From assembly GCA_943736015.1 (NCBI GenBank), contig OX031056.1:63763277-63827276 (forward strand): 64,000 nt of DNA, given 5' to 3'. Numbering within the stretch: the stretch's first letter is position 1; every line of letters begins with the position of its first letter. Below the pieces are notes generated by a model. The model made no database searches, was not told the DNA's origin, and saw nothing but the letters and a program-made list of their open reading frames with translations. A program made the translations under genes and the position numbers. This document shows, piece by piece, positions 1 through 10,728 of the stretch. This stretch comes from Tridacna crocea. Its lineage: Eukaryota; Mollusca; Bivalvia; Cardiida; Cardiidae.

Positions 1-109
1 GACATTGTATGTTCTGTTGAGGTGACCATAGCATAACTATGACAGTACATAGTCATATCTTATTACTTTTGAAAGGAATTGAAATAGAAGACATTAACTG
101 TTTACTGCA

Positions 110-290
110 CAATTCTGATTTTCAAGGACGCTAAGCATGAAGGCCATTGAAAACATTGTGGAAAAAAAGAGAAAATACTTGTAATCAGCTTTTTCTCTTT
201 TTTCCACAATGTTTTCTGCTGTATCAAGGACAAATTTTGTCCTTTGGGTTGGCAATAATTAGCAGTGTAGATACCTTTGTCGAAATGCTG
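110..290. repeat. Diverged palindromic MITE fragment
   Basis: A central hairpin is visible: the arm GAAAACATTGTGGAAAAAAAG is followed within 35 bp by its near complement CTTTTTTCCACAATGTTTTC. It matches the core of the TTAA-flanked palindromic MITE family found throughout the window, but neither outer TTAA end is recognisable. Confidence 0.5.
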
Positions 291-312
291 ACAAGGAACA
301 TTATGTATTGTT

Positions 313-543
313 GAACTCTTTACCTAACAATACCTGGTTTTTACAACCCTGAGATAGACACCTTCTGAAAACATTGTGGGAAAAGAAGAAAGTGGTTGCT
401 GGTTACTAGCATTTTCACGTTTCCCCACAATGTTTTCTACCCTGCTGGACACAGATGTCAATTTTTGAGTTATGTTTATTGTATCGTTTGCAAGTACTTT
501 CAGTTTGGACCAGTCTAAAATTTTAGCATTTGGTCAAGGTATA
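313..543. repeat. TTAA-type palindromic MITE copy
   Basis: It runs from a CTCTTTACC-like end through a hairpin core with arms near 366-390 and 412-436 to a TTTGGTCAAGG-like end. It lies in the SLC5 intron just before exon 675-790. Confidence 0.65.
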
Positions 544-674
544 AAAATTTGGACAAGCAACATTAAATAATGTTTAAAACGTAGGTGTATGAAGTTTTGA
601 AAATATGTTCTCTCCAAGTTGATGGCACTTTGTTTGCACTTGATGACTGGTGACTTTGTCTATCATTATTTCAG

Positions 675-790
675 CACAATATCCTCAGGTTTGAACTCAA
701 TGGCAGCTTGTGTGTTGCAAGATGTGATAAGAGCATATTTTATTAAAGACATGTCAGAGGCAAGGGCAACTATGGTGTCTAAAATCTTAG
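675..790 (+). CDS. SLC5-family sodium-coupled transporter, internal exon (first in window)
   Basis: First visible exon of a sodium:solute symporter (SLC5). It is bounded by a TTATTTCAG acceptor and a TTAG|GTAAG donor and reads TISSGLNSMAACVLQD followed by SEARATMVSKIL. The SSGLNS...SER/ATxxSK pattern is that of SMVT/SMCT proteins (SLC5A5/6/8/12 branch), plasma-membrane carriers that use the sodium gradient to import anions such as vitamins, short-chain monocarboxylates or iodide. The seven exons found (675-790, 3710-3777, 4941-5027, 6315-6565, 9049-9152, 10150-10268, 10729-10947) join in phase and give about 321 codons, the C-terminal half or so of a 600-residue protein. The N-terminal exons lie before the window. 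The family is secure; the paralogue and substrate cannot be told from this part. Confidence 0.85.
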
Positions 791-948
791 GTAAGAGCAG
801 CAATAGGAATTTTCCAAGATATTCAGGATATTCAAACTCCAAAATGTGTACTGTGTTTGTAAATTATACAACAATTGTATTTGGGTAAACTGTTCTAAGC
901 TTTTCCTATCTTTGGCCTATATCCTTTACTGTTACTATATCCTTTTTA

Positions 949-2531
949 GCTCACCTGAGCACAACATGCTCAAGGGGAGCTTTTAGGATCACCCGGTGTC
1001 CGTCATCCGTCGTCTGTTGTGCGTACGTTGTGTGTCATCAACAATTCTTTAAACATCAACTCCTCCTAAACCGCAGGGCCAATTTGGACCAAATTTTGCT
1101 GGAATGTTCCTTTGGAGGTCCTCTTTAAAAAGTGTTCACAGAATTAAATTTTTCAAAACTCTGGTTGCCATGGCAACCAAATGGAATTTTTTAAGAAATT
1201 CTTTAAAAATCTTCTTCTCTGAAACTGCTGGCCAGATTTTAAAATAATGTTACAGAGATGTTTCTTGGATGACCCTTTTCAAAAAGTGTTCATGAAATTT
1301 TGATCCGTCAAGAAACATGGCTCTGGTGAATGGGGGCTACTTGCACTATGGGGAACTGAATTTTTTTTTTTTTTTTAAATTCTTCTTCTCTGAAACCACT
1401 GGTCAGATTTTGAAATAATTTCACAGAGTTGTTCCTTGGGTGACCCTTTCCAAAATGTGTTCACGAAATTTTGATCCTTCAAGAAACATGGCTCTGGTGA
1501 ATGGGGGCTACTTGCACTATACAGAAATTAAGAAATTCTTAAAAGTTCTTCTTCTCTGAAACCACTGGTCAGATTTTGAAATAATTTCACAGAGTTGTTC
1601 CTTGGGTGACCCTTTACAAAATGTGTTCGCGAAATTTTGATCCATCAAGAAACATGGCTCTGGTGAATGGGGGCTACTTGCACTATACAGAAATTGAGAA
1701 ATTCTTAAAGATTTCAGATTTTGAAATAATTTTTCAGGGATGTTCTATGGGTGACCCTTTTCAAAAATTGTAAGCAAAATTTTGATTGGTCAAGAAACAT
1801 GGCTCTGGTGAATGTGGGCTACTAGTACTTAAAGGAATGACGAAATTCTTGAAAATTCTTCTTGTCTGAAACGGCAGGACAGATTTAGAAATAATATACA
1901 GAGAAATGTTCCTTGGGTGACCCTTTTCAAAAAGTGTTCATGAAATTTTTTATCTGTCAAGAAACATGGCTGTGGTAAATGGGGGCTACTTGCACTATAT
2001 GGAAATGAAGAAATTCTTAAAAATTCTTCTTCTCTGAAACGGCAGGTCAGATTTTGAAATGATTTCAGAGAGATGTTTTTTGGGTGACCGTTTTCAAAAA
2101 TTGTTCATATAATTTTGATCCTTCAAGAAACATAGCTCTTGTGAATGGGGGCTACTTGCACCATACGGACATGATAAAATTCTTGAAAATTCTCTTTCTC
2201 TGAAACCCCTGGTCAGATTTTAAAAGAATTTCTCAACAATGTTCCTTGGGTGACCTTTTTCAAAACATTTTGGTAAAATTTTGATTCGTTAAGAAACATG
2301 GTTCTCATGAATGGGGGCTACTTGCACTTATACGGAAATGAAGAATATTTAAAAATTTGTCATTCTGAAACTGACGCGAGATTTTGAAATGACTTTTACA
2401 GGTGACCTTTTGAAAATTGCTTGGCAAAATTATAAATTTGGTTCCAATGTTTCAATACCTCAAAAAAAAAATAGGCTATAGTCATGTCAAAAATTCAGGT
2501 GAGCGATCCAGGGCCATCTTGGCTCTCTTGT
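949..2531 (+). mobile_element. Helentron/pearl-like non-autonomous element with ~166-bp tandem core
   Basis: The element opens with AGCTCACCTGAGC and closes with TTCAGGTGAGCG, a subterminal inverted repeat. A terminal hairpin (GGGCCATCTTGGCTC) then leads into CTCTTGT. Between them are about eight degenerate head-to-tail units of roughly 166 bp, each carrying CTTCTTCTCTGAAAC, GGGTGACCCTTTTC and CAAGAAACATGGCTC boxes. No coding capacity is seen. It occupies the SLC5 intron after exon 675-790. The layout is that of pearl elements/HINEs described in bivalves; that assignment is inference. Confidence 0.7.
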
Positions 2532-3081
2532 TTGTTTTTTCATATCCTGTACTTTTTAAATGAGGTGAAATTTTAATTACTTTTTTGAGAGAATTTGACT
2601 GTTGTTTGCCAATGATGGCTATGAGCTATTGAGGTGTTTCCAAATTAAAGCACTTGCAAACAAGATATTATCTCAAATTATGAAATTTGTCTTGGAAAGT
2701 GTATAAAACATTTTAGGGAAACAGGAATTGTTTGCCAGTTTTTTTCGCAAAGCTTTTCCACAGGATTAATATGTCAGAATGGTTTAGTTAAGGGTTAAGA
2801 GAAAGGGAAGCGCTTCGTAGGAATACTTATGAGAAAAAGCAACAAGTGGGAATCACAAGTTTTACACAAGCTTACAAAATGCAAGCTGAAAGAAAATCTT
2901 TTTGTTTTCCACAGGCAGTACATATGTATTTATGAAGGAAAACAACTCTTTGGTTTACCATTTAGACCCACTTTGACTTTCATAGTTTTCCTTTGGCTTA
3001 ATAACCTTCATTTTCAAACTGCACAGGTTTATGATTGTTTTGGGGATTTAATATTTCAGTAAAAGTGATTTATTACAAGGT
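2532..3081. other. Intronic DNA without recognised features
   Basis: SLC5 intron sequence. No splice-bounded exon, repeat pair or RNA gene was recognised here. Confidence 0.5.
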
Positions 3082-3262
3082 CAACTCTTCACCAAACAAA
3101 GAATTTGGACTAGTTCAAATCAAAAGCATTTGCAGATGACAAAATAAATGTGGATCAAATTTGAAATTTGATTTGGGAAAGGTAGACATTTTCCAAAATG
3201 AACTTCAAAAGCTTTCTTTTGTTAAGGTCGTTAAAAGTTGGGATTGTGTGATAAAGAGTTAA
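3082..3262. repeat. TTAA-type palindromic MITE copy, core deleted
   Basis: The left part (ACCAAACAAAGAATTTGGAC, then GCATTTGCAGATGACAAAAT) and the right part (GGTCGTTAAAAGTTGGGATT, then GTGTGATAAAGAGTTAA) are present, but the hairpin core is reduced to a short remnant. It ends in TTAA. Confidence 0.7.
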
Positions 3263-3709
3263 TGGTTATGCACAAAAAGCTTAAATATTTAGTCCAAAGT
3301 ATGTATTGTATCATTCCATTTTTTCTTAGAACTTTACCATTTATGCCAATCAAGAAATGTTTTCTGCTACTACCGGTAATAATTTGAAAGTCGATAGTCT
3401 TTTCATAGTATGTTTTGTTAGACTTGATTGAAATTTGGGTTGAATGGTACTTGATTAGGCCTGCTTGTATTCTCTGACATCATCTCTGCTTTTTAAAAAG
3501 ACGTTCTTTTTATTTTTTAAATTTTTATTGTGTGTGTGTTTGAGGGGAGGGGGTTAGACTATTTTCTCAATGAAAGGCTTTTGTTATACAGACTTAAAAC
3601 TAATGATTAAATGTCCCTGTCATTGCCAATAAAGTGCATGGTATATTTATTCAAATGGCATTAGAACTATACAAGGCTATTATGGCTCTCGTGTTATTTT
3701 TCTTTACAG

Positions 3710-3777
3710 CTGTGGTATTTGGATGCATTTGTCTAGGCCTAACCTGGGTGGCATCTCAATTAGGAGGGGTACTTCAG
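3710..3777 (+). CDS. SLC5-family transporter exon 2 of 7 in window
   Basis: A 68-bp exon between TTCTTTACAG and CTTCAG|GTTTGT. With one base from the preceding exon it reads AVVFGCICLGLTWVASQLGG then VLQ, a hydrophobic helix ending in a glycine pair as in SMVT/SMCT transmembrane segments. It ends in phase 0. Confidence 0.82.
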
Positions 3778-3929
3778 GTTTGTACTTTTCAGCCCCAAAA
3801 GTATGAGGCACACAACATTTAAAAAGAATAAGGATAATTAAGCAAATTTAATTTTAGAGAAAAATACTCTTTTCCATTTAGGAAAATAAATAATTGTCCT
3901 TTCTTATGTATCTTGTACTAGTTTTCATA

Positions 3930-4143
3930 ACTCCTTACCAAACAAGCCTTGGTTTCAGTGACCTGGGGAAAGAATTCTCTTGAATATATTATTGGAAAAA
4001 GAGAAAATGCTGCAGTCTTGCATTTTCCCATTTTGCAACAATTCTTTTGCCATCAAGGACGAATTCTGCCATTTGAGATACTTTTATAGTCTGCAAATGT
4101 TTTCAGTTTGGACAAGTCTAAAGATTTCTCTTATTAGGAGTCA
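3930..4143. repeat. Diverged palindromic MITE copy
   Basis: CCTTACCAAACAA at the left, a decayed hairpin (GGAAAAAGAGAAAATGCTGC / GCATTTTCCCATTTTGC), and CAGTTTGGACAAGTCTAAA near the right end. Confidence 0.6.
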
Positions 4144-4227
4144 ATTCAAATGATGAAACAAAAGGTTATGCTTGTATTGTACTTGGTTAGTCATTCAATC
4201 ATTGAAGTTAAAGCAGTCTCATTTTAA

Positions 4228-4570
4228 TTAAGAAATTAAAATTCAAATTTTATTTTCATCTTCACCAAAAATTGATTATTGCAGTTCATAGTAAACACAG
4301 GCACTTTTACTTGAAAACTGAATTTTTTTCTCTGTCACCAATGTCAAAATACACATTGAAAAAATATGACATTGAATTTCTAGAGTGAACTTGAAAAGGG
4401 ATAATTTGCAAAATCAAATTTAAATCTTAGTTTTGATGTATCATCTGAAAATATAAAAGCAAGCCATCTAGTTTGCTGAGATTTTCTGTCTTAGCCAATT
4501 GAATGGCTAGTCTTTAAAGATTGAATCTCTTTACCACACAATTATGACTTTTAACAACCCTGAGAAAGAA
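4228..4570. repeat. Inverted partner of the 63170-63497 repeat
   Basis: About 300 bp here, including the left end of the adjacent MITE, reappears almost base for base on the opposite strand at 63170-63497. Shared landmarks include GATGTATCATCTGAAAATAT and GCCAATTGAATGGCTAGTC. Confidence 0.75.
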
Positions 4571-4751
4571 AGTCTTTGAAAACATAGTGGGAAAAGGAGA
4601 AAATGCTGGTAATCAGCATTTTCTCCTTTTCCAACAATGTTTTCTACCCTTTCCAATTCAAAATTCAATTTTACATTCACGTTTATTTTGTCGTCTGCAA
4701 ATGCTTTCCATTTGGACAAGTCCAAAACTTTGTTGTTTGGTAAAGAGATAA
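4524..4751. repeat. TTAA-type palindromic MITE copy
   Basis: Left end TCTTTACCACACAATTATGAC, near-perfect hairpin around 4610 (arms GGGAAAAGGAGAAAATGCTGG / CAGCATTTTCTCCTTTTCC), right end TTTGGTAAAGAGATAA. It lies in the SLC5 intron before exon 4941-5027. Confidence 0.75.
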
Positions 4752-4940
4752 ACACAATATGTTTGAATGGTTGTTAAGTACAGCAAGTTGTTACTGAACT
4801 GTCCTTTGCTTAACCTTGTGATTTTTTTTATGGCAGCACAATAATAAATCATTGGAAGCCAAAACAGATTTATAATGCCACATTAAACATGCTTAATTTG
4901 TTTTCTCTGGTTATTAATTCATTCCTTTATTGTCTTACAG

Positions 4941-5027
4941 GCAGCATTATCACTGTTTGGGATGATTGGAGGTCCTGTGCTTGGCCTCTTTTCTCTTGGA
5001 ATGATGTTTCCATGGTCAAACACTGCA
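4941..5027 (+). CDS. SLC5-family transporter exon 3 of 7 in window
   Basis: An 87-bp phase-0 exon between TGTCTTACAG and CACTGCA|GTAAGT. It encodes [20 protein letters not shown] then MMFPWSNTA. The SxFGMxGGPxLGLFxLGMxFPxxN pattern is highly characteristic of the SMVT/SMCT branch of SLC5 and is the strongest single identifier of this gene. Confidence 0.9.
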
Positions 5028-5057
5028 GTAAGTTTCTCAGATTCTGTGAAAATCTTT

Positions 5058-5190
5058 AAATCTTTAACCACACAAATTTACTTTTAATGAACCTGATGAA
5101 GAAACCCTTTGAAAACAATGTGGGAAAAGAAGAAAATGCTGGTAACCAGCATTTTCTCTTTTTTTCCACAATGTTTTTGATCCTATCACA
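5058..5190. repeat. Partial TTAA-type MITE
   Basis: TTAACCACACAAATTTACTTT, a GAAAACAATGTGGG...CCACAATGTTTT hairpin, then loss of the right half near 5190. Confidence 0.65.
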
Positions 5191-5771
5191 GAAAAAAAGC
5201 ATTGGTTTAGCCACATTGAATTTCTGTCAGCAATTACTACCATTTGAATGAAGAAAATTTTGTCATGTAGTACAAAATTAAGTTGATGACTATTAGTTAG
5301 AACATATCCGGATATTGCAGTAGTAATCCTGTGATGGAACTTTTTACAAAGCCTTGAACTGTAAAGAGTAATTGGCTGTTTTAAAACATGTATATTTTGT
5401 CTATGTTATCAAACAATCTTTTCTATCTCTAAAAACAGAAGATGTTAGTCACATTGTGAAAGAAGAGAATGATGACAAGTTTTTTTCCCACTCAAAGACA
5501 AGTCTCATAATTATTTCCATTACTTGATCAGTCATCTGCAAAACATTTCAACCACAACCAAGTTTTAAGTTTTGTTGCTTGGTAAAAGATTACAATTTTC
5601 TTTCCTTTATGTTAAGGGTTCTTAGAATATGATTTTAAACAGTTTTTTCTACAATTAAGACCAAAAAAAGTTTAGAATTGTCTCTGTGCTTAAAAGAGAT
5701 CATAACATAGGTGCTCTGCTATAATGTAAATAAGGTTGAAAGTACATGTATTGATAAACACTACAAATTCT

Positions 5772-5999
5772 TTAACCCTTTACTCCATAGATGCTCATTT
5801 CTACACATTGTTTGTAGCAGCCTTTGGAAAACATAGTGGCAAAAGGTGAATTGCTTGTGACGAGCAATTTCACCTTTTGCCACAATGTTTTCTGTGCTAT
5901 CAAAAGGTGTCATATACACATAAGAAACAGCTTCATCCCTGCTGATATTTAGGGCCAATTAGAGATACCATAGAAATGCCTCAGGGGGTAAAGGGTTAA
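5772..5999. repeat. TTAA-flanked palindromic MITE, second family
   Basis: It begins TTAACCCTTTACTCCATAG and ends GGGGGTAAAGGGTTAA. The core palindrome differs from the first family: GTGGCAAAAGGTGAATTGCT is answered by AGCAATTTCACCTTTTGCCA. Other copies are at 24467-24678 and 28609-28837. The CCC...GGG ends inside TTAA are typical of piggyBac-type non-autonomous elements. Confidence 0.8.
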
Positions 6000-6026
6000 A
6001 CAAGGTCAGCATGTTAGTCTTGATTA

Positions 6027-6248
6027 TTAACCCTGTTACCAAATGACAAAATTTTAGACTCATCCAAACTGATAGTATTTGCAGACAACAAAATAAAAGT
6101 GACTGAAAATTTGAAATTTGTTTTGTGAAGGGCAGAAAACATAGTGGGAAAAGGAGAAAATGCTGGTTACCAGCATTTTCTCCTATCTCACAATGTTTTC
6201 TAAAGGCTTCTTTCTCAGGGTTGTAAAGACTGTGTGGTAATGGGTTAA
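6027..6248. repeat. TTAA-type palindromic MITE copy
   Basis: TTAACCCTGTTACCAAATGAC to GTGTGGTAATGGGTTAA, with an intact hairpin centred near 6160. It ends 66 bp before SLC5 exon 6315-6565. Confidence 0.8.
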
Positions 6249-6314
6249 TTGATCTTGGGCCATCTTGATGACATGTTGAGTAATCTAGGGCAAACGTTTC
6301 ATATTCTTCAACAG

Positions 6315-6565
6315 GGGGCTTTTGCGGGGTTGTTTACGGGACTTGCCTTCACATTTTGGATTGGTATAGGAGCCCACGTAACAAAACCATATTATCCCAA
6401 AGCTGTGATATCTGTGGCTGGTTGTAATTGGAATCTGACGTCAACAGCAGGACCCAACACCACTCTAGCTGGTGTGACCTCAACAATAGCAACTACTGTT
6501 TCCATGGCAACCAATTCAACGATTCCAGCAGTAACAAAAAGCCTTGCAGAAATCCAGGAAGAAAA
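6315..6565 (+). CDS. SLC5-family transporter exon 4 of 7 in window (helix plus glycosylated loop)
   Basis: It follows acceptor CTTCAACAG and starts in phase 0 with GAFAGLFTGLAFTFWIGIGA, a transmembrane helix close to the SMVT/SMCT signature. A Thr/Ser-rich extracellular-type loop follows with three N-glycosylation sequons (NLT, NTT, NST) and a CNWN motif. The end at 6565 rests on a weak GTGTGT donor chosen because it restores phase with the next exon; readthrough would reach a stop soon after. Confidence 0.8.
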
Positions 6566-7201
6566 GTGTGTTGTTTTTTCATTGTTGGTATAAATGTTGC
6601 TGTATACTTATACTTTACAGTATCACTGCCAGTGGATAAGCTCATCTAGCATGAAGTACTCTATTCGGGTGACCTTTTTGATTGTGGTTTGTACAGCATC
6701 CACCATGTGTTGTTAACTTGTACATAGTGTGGGCTTTTTGAGGCTGTCTGTTTAGTCAAATGCCTAGCAGTATTTTAGTCAGAATGTTTGCTTGTGGCTC
6801 GTATTTTTGAACCATTGAAAGGTTCATTTTTAGCCTGTTTCTTTAAGAATTTTCAAAGTTTCATAGTAATAACACAAAAATGATTTTTGGTAAAAAACTT
6901 GTGATGTCACTAGAGAAAAGTTCTGAGTCCAATGCTTACAGAAATTTGAATTGTGCAGCAGATGCACACACAGACAGACAGCTGCAAGTATTGGGCTCTT
7001 AACCAACATACCCTCTAAAATTTGCTTTTGGAAATTTCTTTATACCTACCTGATGATTTTACAAATACAATAAGTAAAGAATAATTACATGAATGTAAGT
7101 TTAATGTTCAGAATTTACAGTACTTGATGAGAATATTTGTCTTCAAAACGTTTGTCTAATTTATCAATCCTATTGGAGTGTGAAGATGCATCCTTGGACT
7201 C

Positions 7202-7414
7202 CCCTATTTGCTACGCTACATCGACACCCTGGGACAATAAATTGAATTTCCCTCGCTTTACCGCTGGCCGAATGCTGGCTTTTCATTGGTTCCATCATCA
7301 TTTTGTGATGGGCGAGTGGACTGTACGCTATGACGTTTCGTATCGATTTTCGGCGGCTGATTCAAAGTTTTATTAGTCAATTGTCCCAGGGTCGATGTAG
7401 CGTAGCAAATAGGG
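7202..7414. mobile_element. 213-bp MITE with ~33-bp perfect-like TIRs
   Basis: CCCTATTTGCTACGCTACAT, then CGACACCCTGGGACAAT, is mirrored at the other end by ATTGTCCCAGGGTCG, then ATGTAGCGTAGCAAATAGGG. The interior (Gly/Arg-like G+C-richer DNA) has no coding signature. The target duplication is not clear. Confidence 0.75.
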
Positions 7415-7621
7415 AGACCCCGGGGTATCCGAGGATGGTGAAGATGGGTCAAGCAGTCAAACCTTGGATTCATTAATGGACTTTGAACAATATTATAGTC
7501 ATATCAGCGAGACAGCTTATTCATATAAATCCGACTGTCTCCATTAATTGATTTGGGCTCTGAAGTCGAACCTTTGAAAAAGCCTCAGGAGGCCACATTT
7601 TCTGTTCAGTGCTGATGACAT

Positions 7622-8117
7622 ATAGGGCGTATTCTTTTCGCTACTCCAAACATTCCGAACATGCTCTAGGCAATGGAGTATTTTGGAACACTGTGCTGTG
7701 TTTCTCAGAACATGTTCTGACTGTTCTAATCCGATTGAGGTGTAATGCACCTGCTGAAGTGTTTCTAGGTGATACAAGATGGCTGAAAGACGGAAAATTG
7801 TTCATGGCAAAATTTGCAATTGTCCTTTTTTACGATATGAATGCCATAAATAGGGGCATAGTTGACTTGTCTCTACTCTCTCTCTGCAGCTAATCATATC
7901 CTCAACTAACGCAGCTAAGACAGTAGTTCTTGCAACAACCATCATGCCAGTGTACTTAGATTTCGATATGGTTTAGGAAAATGTTCCAAACGTGCTTCAT
8001 TCAGAACATATTTCTGAAATTATGTATTGTGTTCTGAAGTATTCCTTTCGCACATTCCAGAACAGCATTCCAGAACACAGAACATTGTGCCAGAACAGGT
8101 GAAAGGAATACGCCCAT
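7622..8117. mobile_element. ~0.5-kb TIR element (GGGCGTATTC ends)
   Basis: TATAGGGCGTATTCTTTTCGC at the left is the inverted counterpart of GTGAAAGGAATACGCCCATA at the right. Repeated GAACATGTTCTG/CAGAACA boxes fill the sub-ends. No transposase is seen. It could be a PIF/Harbinger- or Tc1-derived MITE; the class is not decided. Confidence 0.6.
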
Positions 8118-8402
8118 AGTCACACTGTTTGTTGAATATGAATTGTACCTAGTTTAAATGAATGTTTGGGTCCACAATACAGCCCTAACCTTATACTGGT
8201 TAATCCAAGGCTATACAGGAATATGTGAGCTGATGCTGTAATATGACTGAAATTATGTTGAATGTGATGTAAAGCACCATTCTACCCATGTCATAAATGT
8301 ACATGTATGTAACTATGTAAAACAATATGGAAGCCTTGTATGAAACTAACTAGACGGGGTCCAGGTGGCAACGATTTCTTGATTACTCTGTATAATGCTG
8401 AC

Positions 8403-8632
8403 TTAACACTTTAACAAACAATCCCTGGTTTTTACGACCCAGAAGAGGAAGCTTCTGAAAACATAGTGGGAAAAGGGAAAAATGCTGGTAACCAGTATTT
8501 TATCCCTTTCCCACAATGTTTTCTACTTTTCTGAAGTCAAGTTTTAAGTTTTGAGTCCCATTTATTTTGTTGTCTGCAAATGCTCTCAGTTTGGACAAGT
8601 CTAATATTTTGTCGTTTGGTAAAGGGTCAACA
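8403..8632. repeat. TTAA-type palindromic MITE, first of a tandem pair
   Basis: ACACTTTAACAAACAATCCC to TCGTTTGGTAAAGGGTCAA, hairpin near 8490. It abuts a second copy (8628-8839) in the same orientation. Confidence 0.75.
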
Positions 8633-8839
8633 CTTTATGACACAATCCCGACTTTAAACATCTCTCAAAAAGAAGCCTTTTGAAAACATTGTGGGAAAAG
8701 GAGAAAATGCGTTTCTCCTTTTCCAACTATGTTTTCAACCCAAAAACAAATTTCAACTTTTCTGTCACTTTTATTTTGTTGTCTGCAAATGCTTTCAATT
8801 TGGACCACTCTGAAATTTTGTCATTTGGGAATGAGTTAA
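8628..8839. repeat. TTAA-type palindromic MITE, second of a tandem pair
   Basis: GTCAACACTTTATGACACAAT to CATTTGGGAATGAGTTAA. The core hairpin has lost its inner GGTAACC loop (GAAAATGCGTTTCTCC). The shared junction with the preceding copy suggests insertion of one element into the end of the other. Confidence 0.72.
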
Positions 8840-9048
8840 TTGCAGTCTGCTATAGATCTTCTTCAGCTGTCTGTAAGTTGCTTTCGTTACCTCATTTTTG
8901 ACAAAGTAATGTTTGATTGACAGCAAAGGAAAAAATGAAGGGCTAAAAACTAACTGATCTTTTGTATTCTTACTCTCATGACTATGTTGTTTGAGAGGGT
9001 GTTTTAGATATCCTTGTATAAATTTCATCAGGATTGTTTTCGTTTCAG

Positions 9049-9152
9049 TGGTGGAATATTTTACCCACTCTATAGTATATCTTACCTGTGGTACAGTGCA
9101 GTGGCAGTTCTTACCGTGGTTATAGTCGGACTTATTGTGAGCTTTATAACAG
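9049..9152 (+). CDS. SLC5-family transporter exon 5 of 7 in window
   Basis: A 104-bp exon, acceptor CGTTTCAG, donor ACAG|GTAAGA. It reads GGIFYPLYSISYLWYSAVAV then LTVVIVGLIVSFITG. The SLSYxWYSxxA...VGxxVSxITG pattern is the last-but-one helix of SMVT/SMCT transporters. The phases (2 in, 1 out) agree with both neighbours. Confidence 0.87.
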
Positions 9153-9328
9153 GTAAGACAGGCACAGAACATTTTACCATTGGTTTCTAACCATTTTATA
9201 ACCTTTTACCTCAATCAATTTTGAGTGATGATGTTAAATCAATATTATAGGTTAGATTATTTATAATTGAACTACTAATAATTCCCTATTAATTATGATT
9301 TACTGGTTGTTGCTTTTGTTTACAGTGT

Positions 9329-9552
9329 TTAACTCTTTACCACATAATCCCAACTTTTGATGACCCTGAGTTAGAAGCCTTTTGAAAACATTGTAGGAAA
9401 AGGAGAAAATGCTGGTAACCAGCATTTTTCCTTTTCTGATGTTTTCTACCCTTCCCATTGCAAATTTTAACTTTCAATAACATTTATTTTGTGGTCTACA
9501 AATACTTTCAATTTGGACCAGTCTGTATATTTGTCATTTGCTAAAGAGTTAA
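9329..9552. repeat. TTAA-type palindromic MITE copy
   Basis: TTAACTCTTTACCACATAATCC to TTTGCTAAAGAGTTAA. The right hairpin arm is shortened. It lies in the SLC5 intron before exon 10150-10268. Confidence 0.75.
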
Positions 9553-9749
9553 GCTACATGTAGGTTTACAGTGCAGATTAAAAATCAGACTGCACATTTT
9601 GTGTAGCCTGATCTTGAGCTACACTGCTTGCATAATCAAGTTAAGTTATGAAAGCACTTTAAGGTTTAAGGTTTGATCCTTCATTGTTGGTTGGAATGAT
9701 TTTGTCTCCTCTTTTTTCTTTGCTAATATTAGTAGCAATATCTACATAT

Positions 9750-9868
9750 CTCACAGTCTATAGGACCCTGAAGAAGAAAATGTTTTAAAACATTGTTGGA
9801 AAAGGAGAAAGTGCTGGTAAAGTGTTTCGATTTGGACAAGCCATATTTTTTGCTTGGTAGAGTGTTAA
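9750..9868. repeat. Internally deleted TTAA-type MITE
   Basis: Left arm GACCCTGAAGAAGAAAATG plus GGAAAAGGAGAAAGTGCTGG is joined directly to the right end GTTTCGATTTGGACAAGCC...GGTAGAGTGTTAA, so half of the core palindrome is missing. Confidence 0.65.
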
Positions 9869-9909
9869 TAATTATCTTTGAATCCATGCATATTCAAATG
9901 ATTTTTGTT

Positions 9910-10040
9910 TTACTTTATTATACCCACACAAAATAATGTTTTTGGGGTATACTGGAATCAGCCTGTCTGTCTGTGTGTCCATCTGTGTTTCTGTCTTTGT
10001 GTCCATTTGTGTACAAAATACTAGTAATTGCCTGTTTCTG
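9910..10040. repeat. Fragment of a TATACCC-type dispersed repeat
   Basis: TTATTATACCCACACAAAA...GGGGTATACTGGAATC followed by repeated CTGTCTGTCTGTGTGTCC blocks. The TATACCCAC/GGGGTATA hairpin with a CTGT-rich tail resembles dispersed repeats common in bivalves; only one end is present. Confidence 0.45.
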
Positions 10041-10149
10041 TCAAAGCTCTGGTGGGGGTATTAAATCATGTTCAGTGATAGCTATAGTTTAGTCTGATAC
10101 TTAATTTAAAAAGTGAATTGTTTTACCTTGTATTATCCTTTTTTTCAAG

Positions 10150-10268
10150 GGGCAAGAAAGCCATCTGAGTTAGATCCTCGGCTACAAGTCCCACTTTTTG
10201 ACATTATATTTCCATTCCTCCCAGAGAAGATCCTTAAACCACTAAGATTTGGAGTCAGATATGACCTA
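10150..10268 (+). CDS. SLC5-family transporter exon 6 of 7 in window
   Basis: A 119-bp exon after TTTTTTTCAAG, donor GACCTA|GTAAGT. It encodes the cytosolic stretch after the last-but-one helix: ARKPSELDPRLQVPLFDIIF then PFLPEKILKPLRFGVRYDL. A conserved basic/proline pattern after the helix (GxxKPxELDPxLxxP) fits SMVT/SMCT proteins. Confidence 0.83.
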
Positions 10269-10594
10269 GTAAGTCTTTATTTTAGATTTATGATTAAGGC
10301 CATGTTCACCAATTGTTATTTGCTTCATTTTCAGTCTTTTTCTGGATAAGAAAGAAACAATTTTTGATTGGCAACACAATCATAGTTTACCCAATTAGAT
10401 GTTGTTTTACTTCCATCTTTAAATAAAAGAATCTTGAGAGTTATATTGTGTTATATACTTAATTGCTTTTTAATTCAATGATAAAATTTTGAAATTGAGT
10501 CAGCCTATTTGCTATCATAGGGATACTGACATAGGTCAGTACATTTTGTAGATAAATTGAAATCCCTTTTTCACAAAGCATGGCTCAGTTGTAT

Positions 10595-10655
10595 TTTTTT
10601 TCCTTTTCCCACAATGTTTTCAAAAGGCATTTTTCTATGTGTTGAAATGGGTTAT
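10595..10655. repeat. Half-MITE fragment
   Basis: CCTTTTCCCACAATGTTTTC followed by AAAAGGCATTTTTCT, the right half of the common palindromic MITE, adjoins a short CTACAAATGTTGTAGGTCTGG remnant. Confidence 0.5.
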
Positions 10656-10728
10656 GCCTCATTGTCTACAAATGTTGTAGGTCTGGACAAGAATAATTGA
10701 GATTTGACCCTCCTCTTTTTTTTAACAG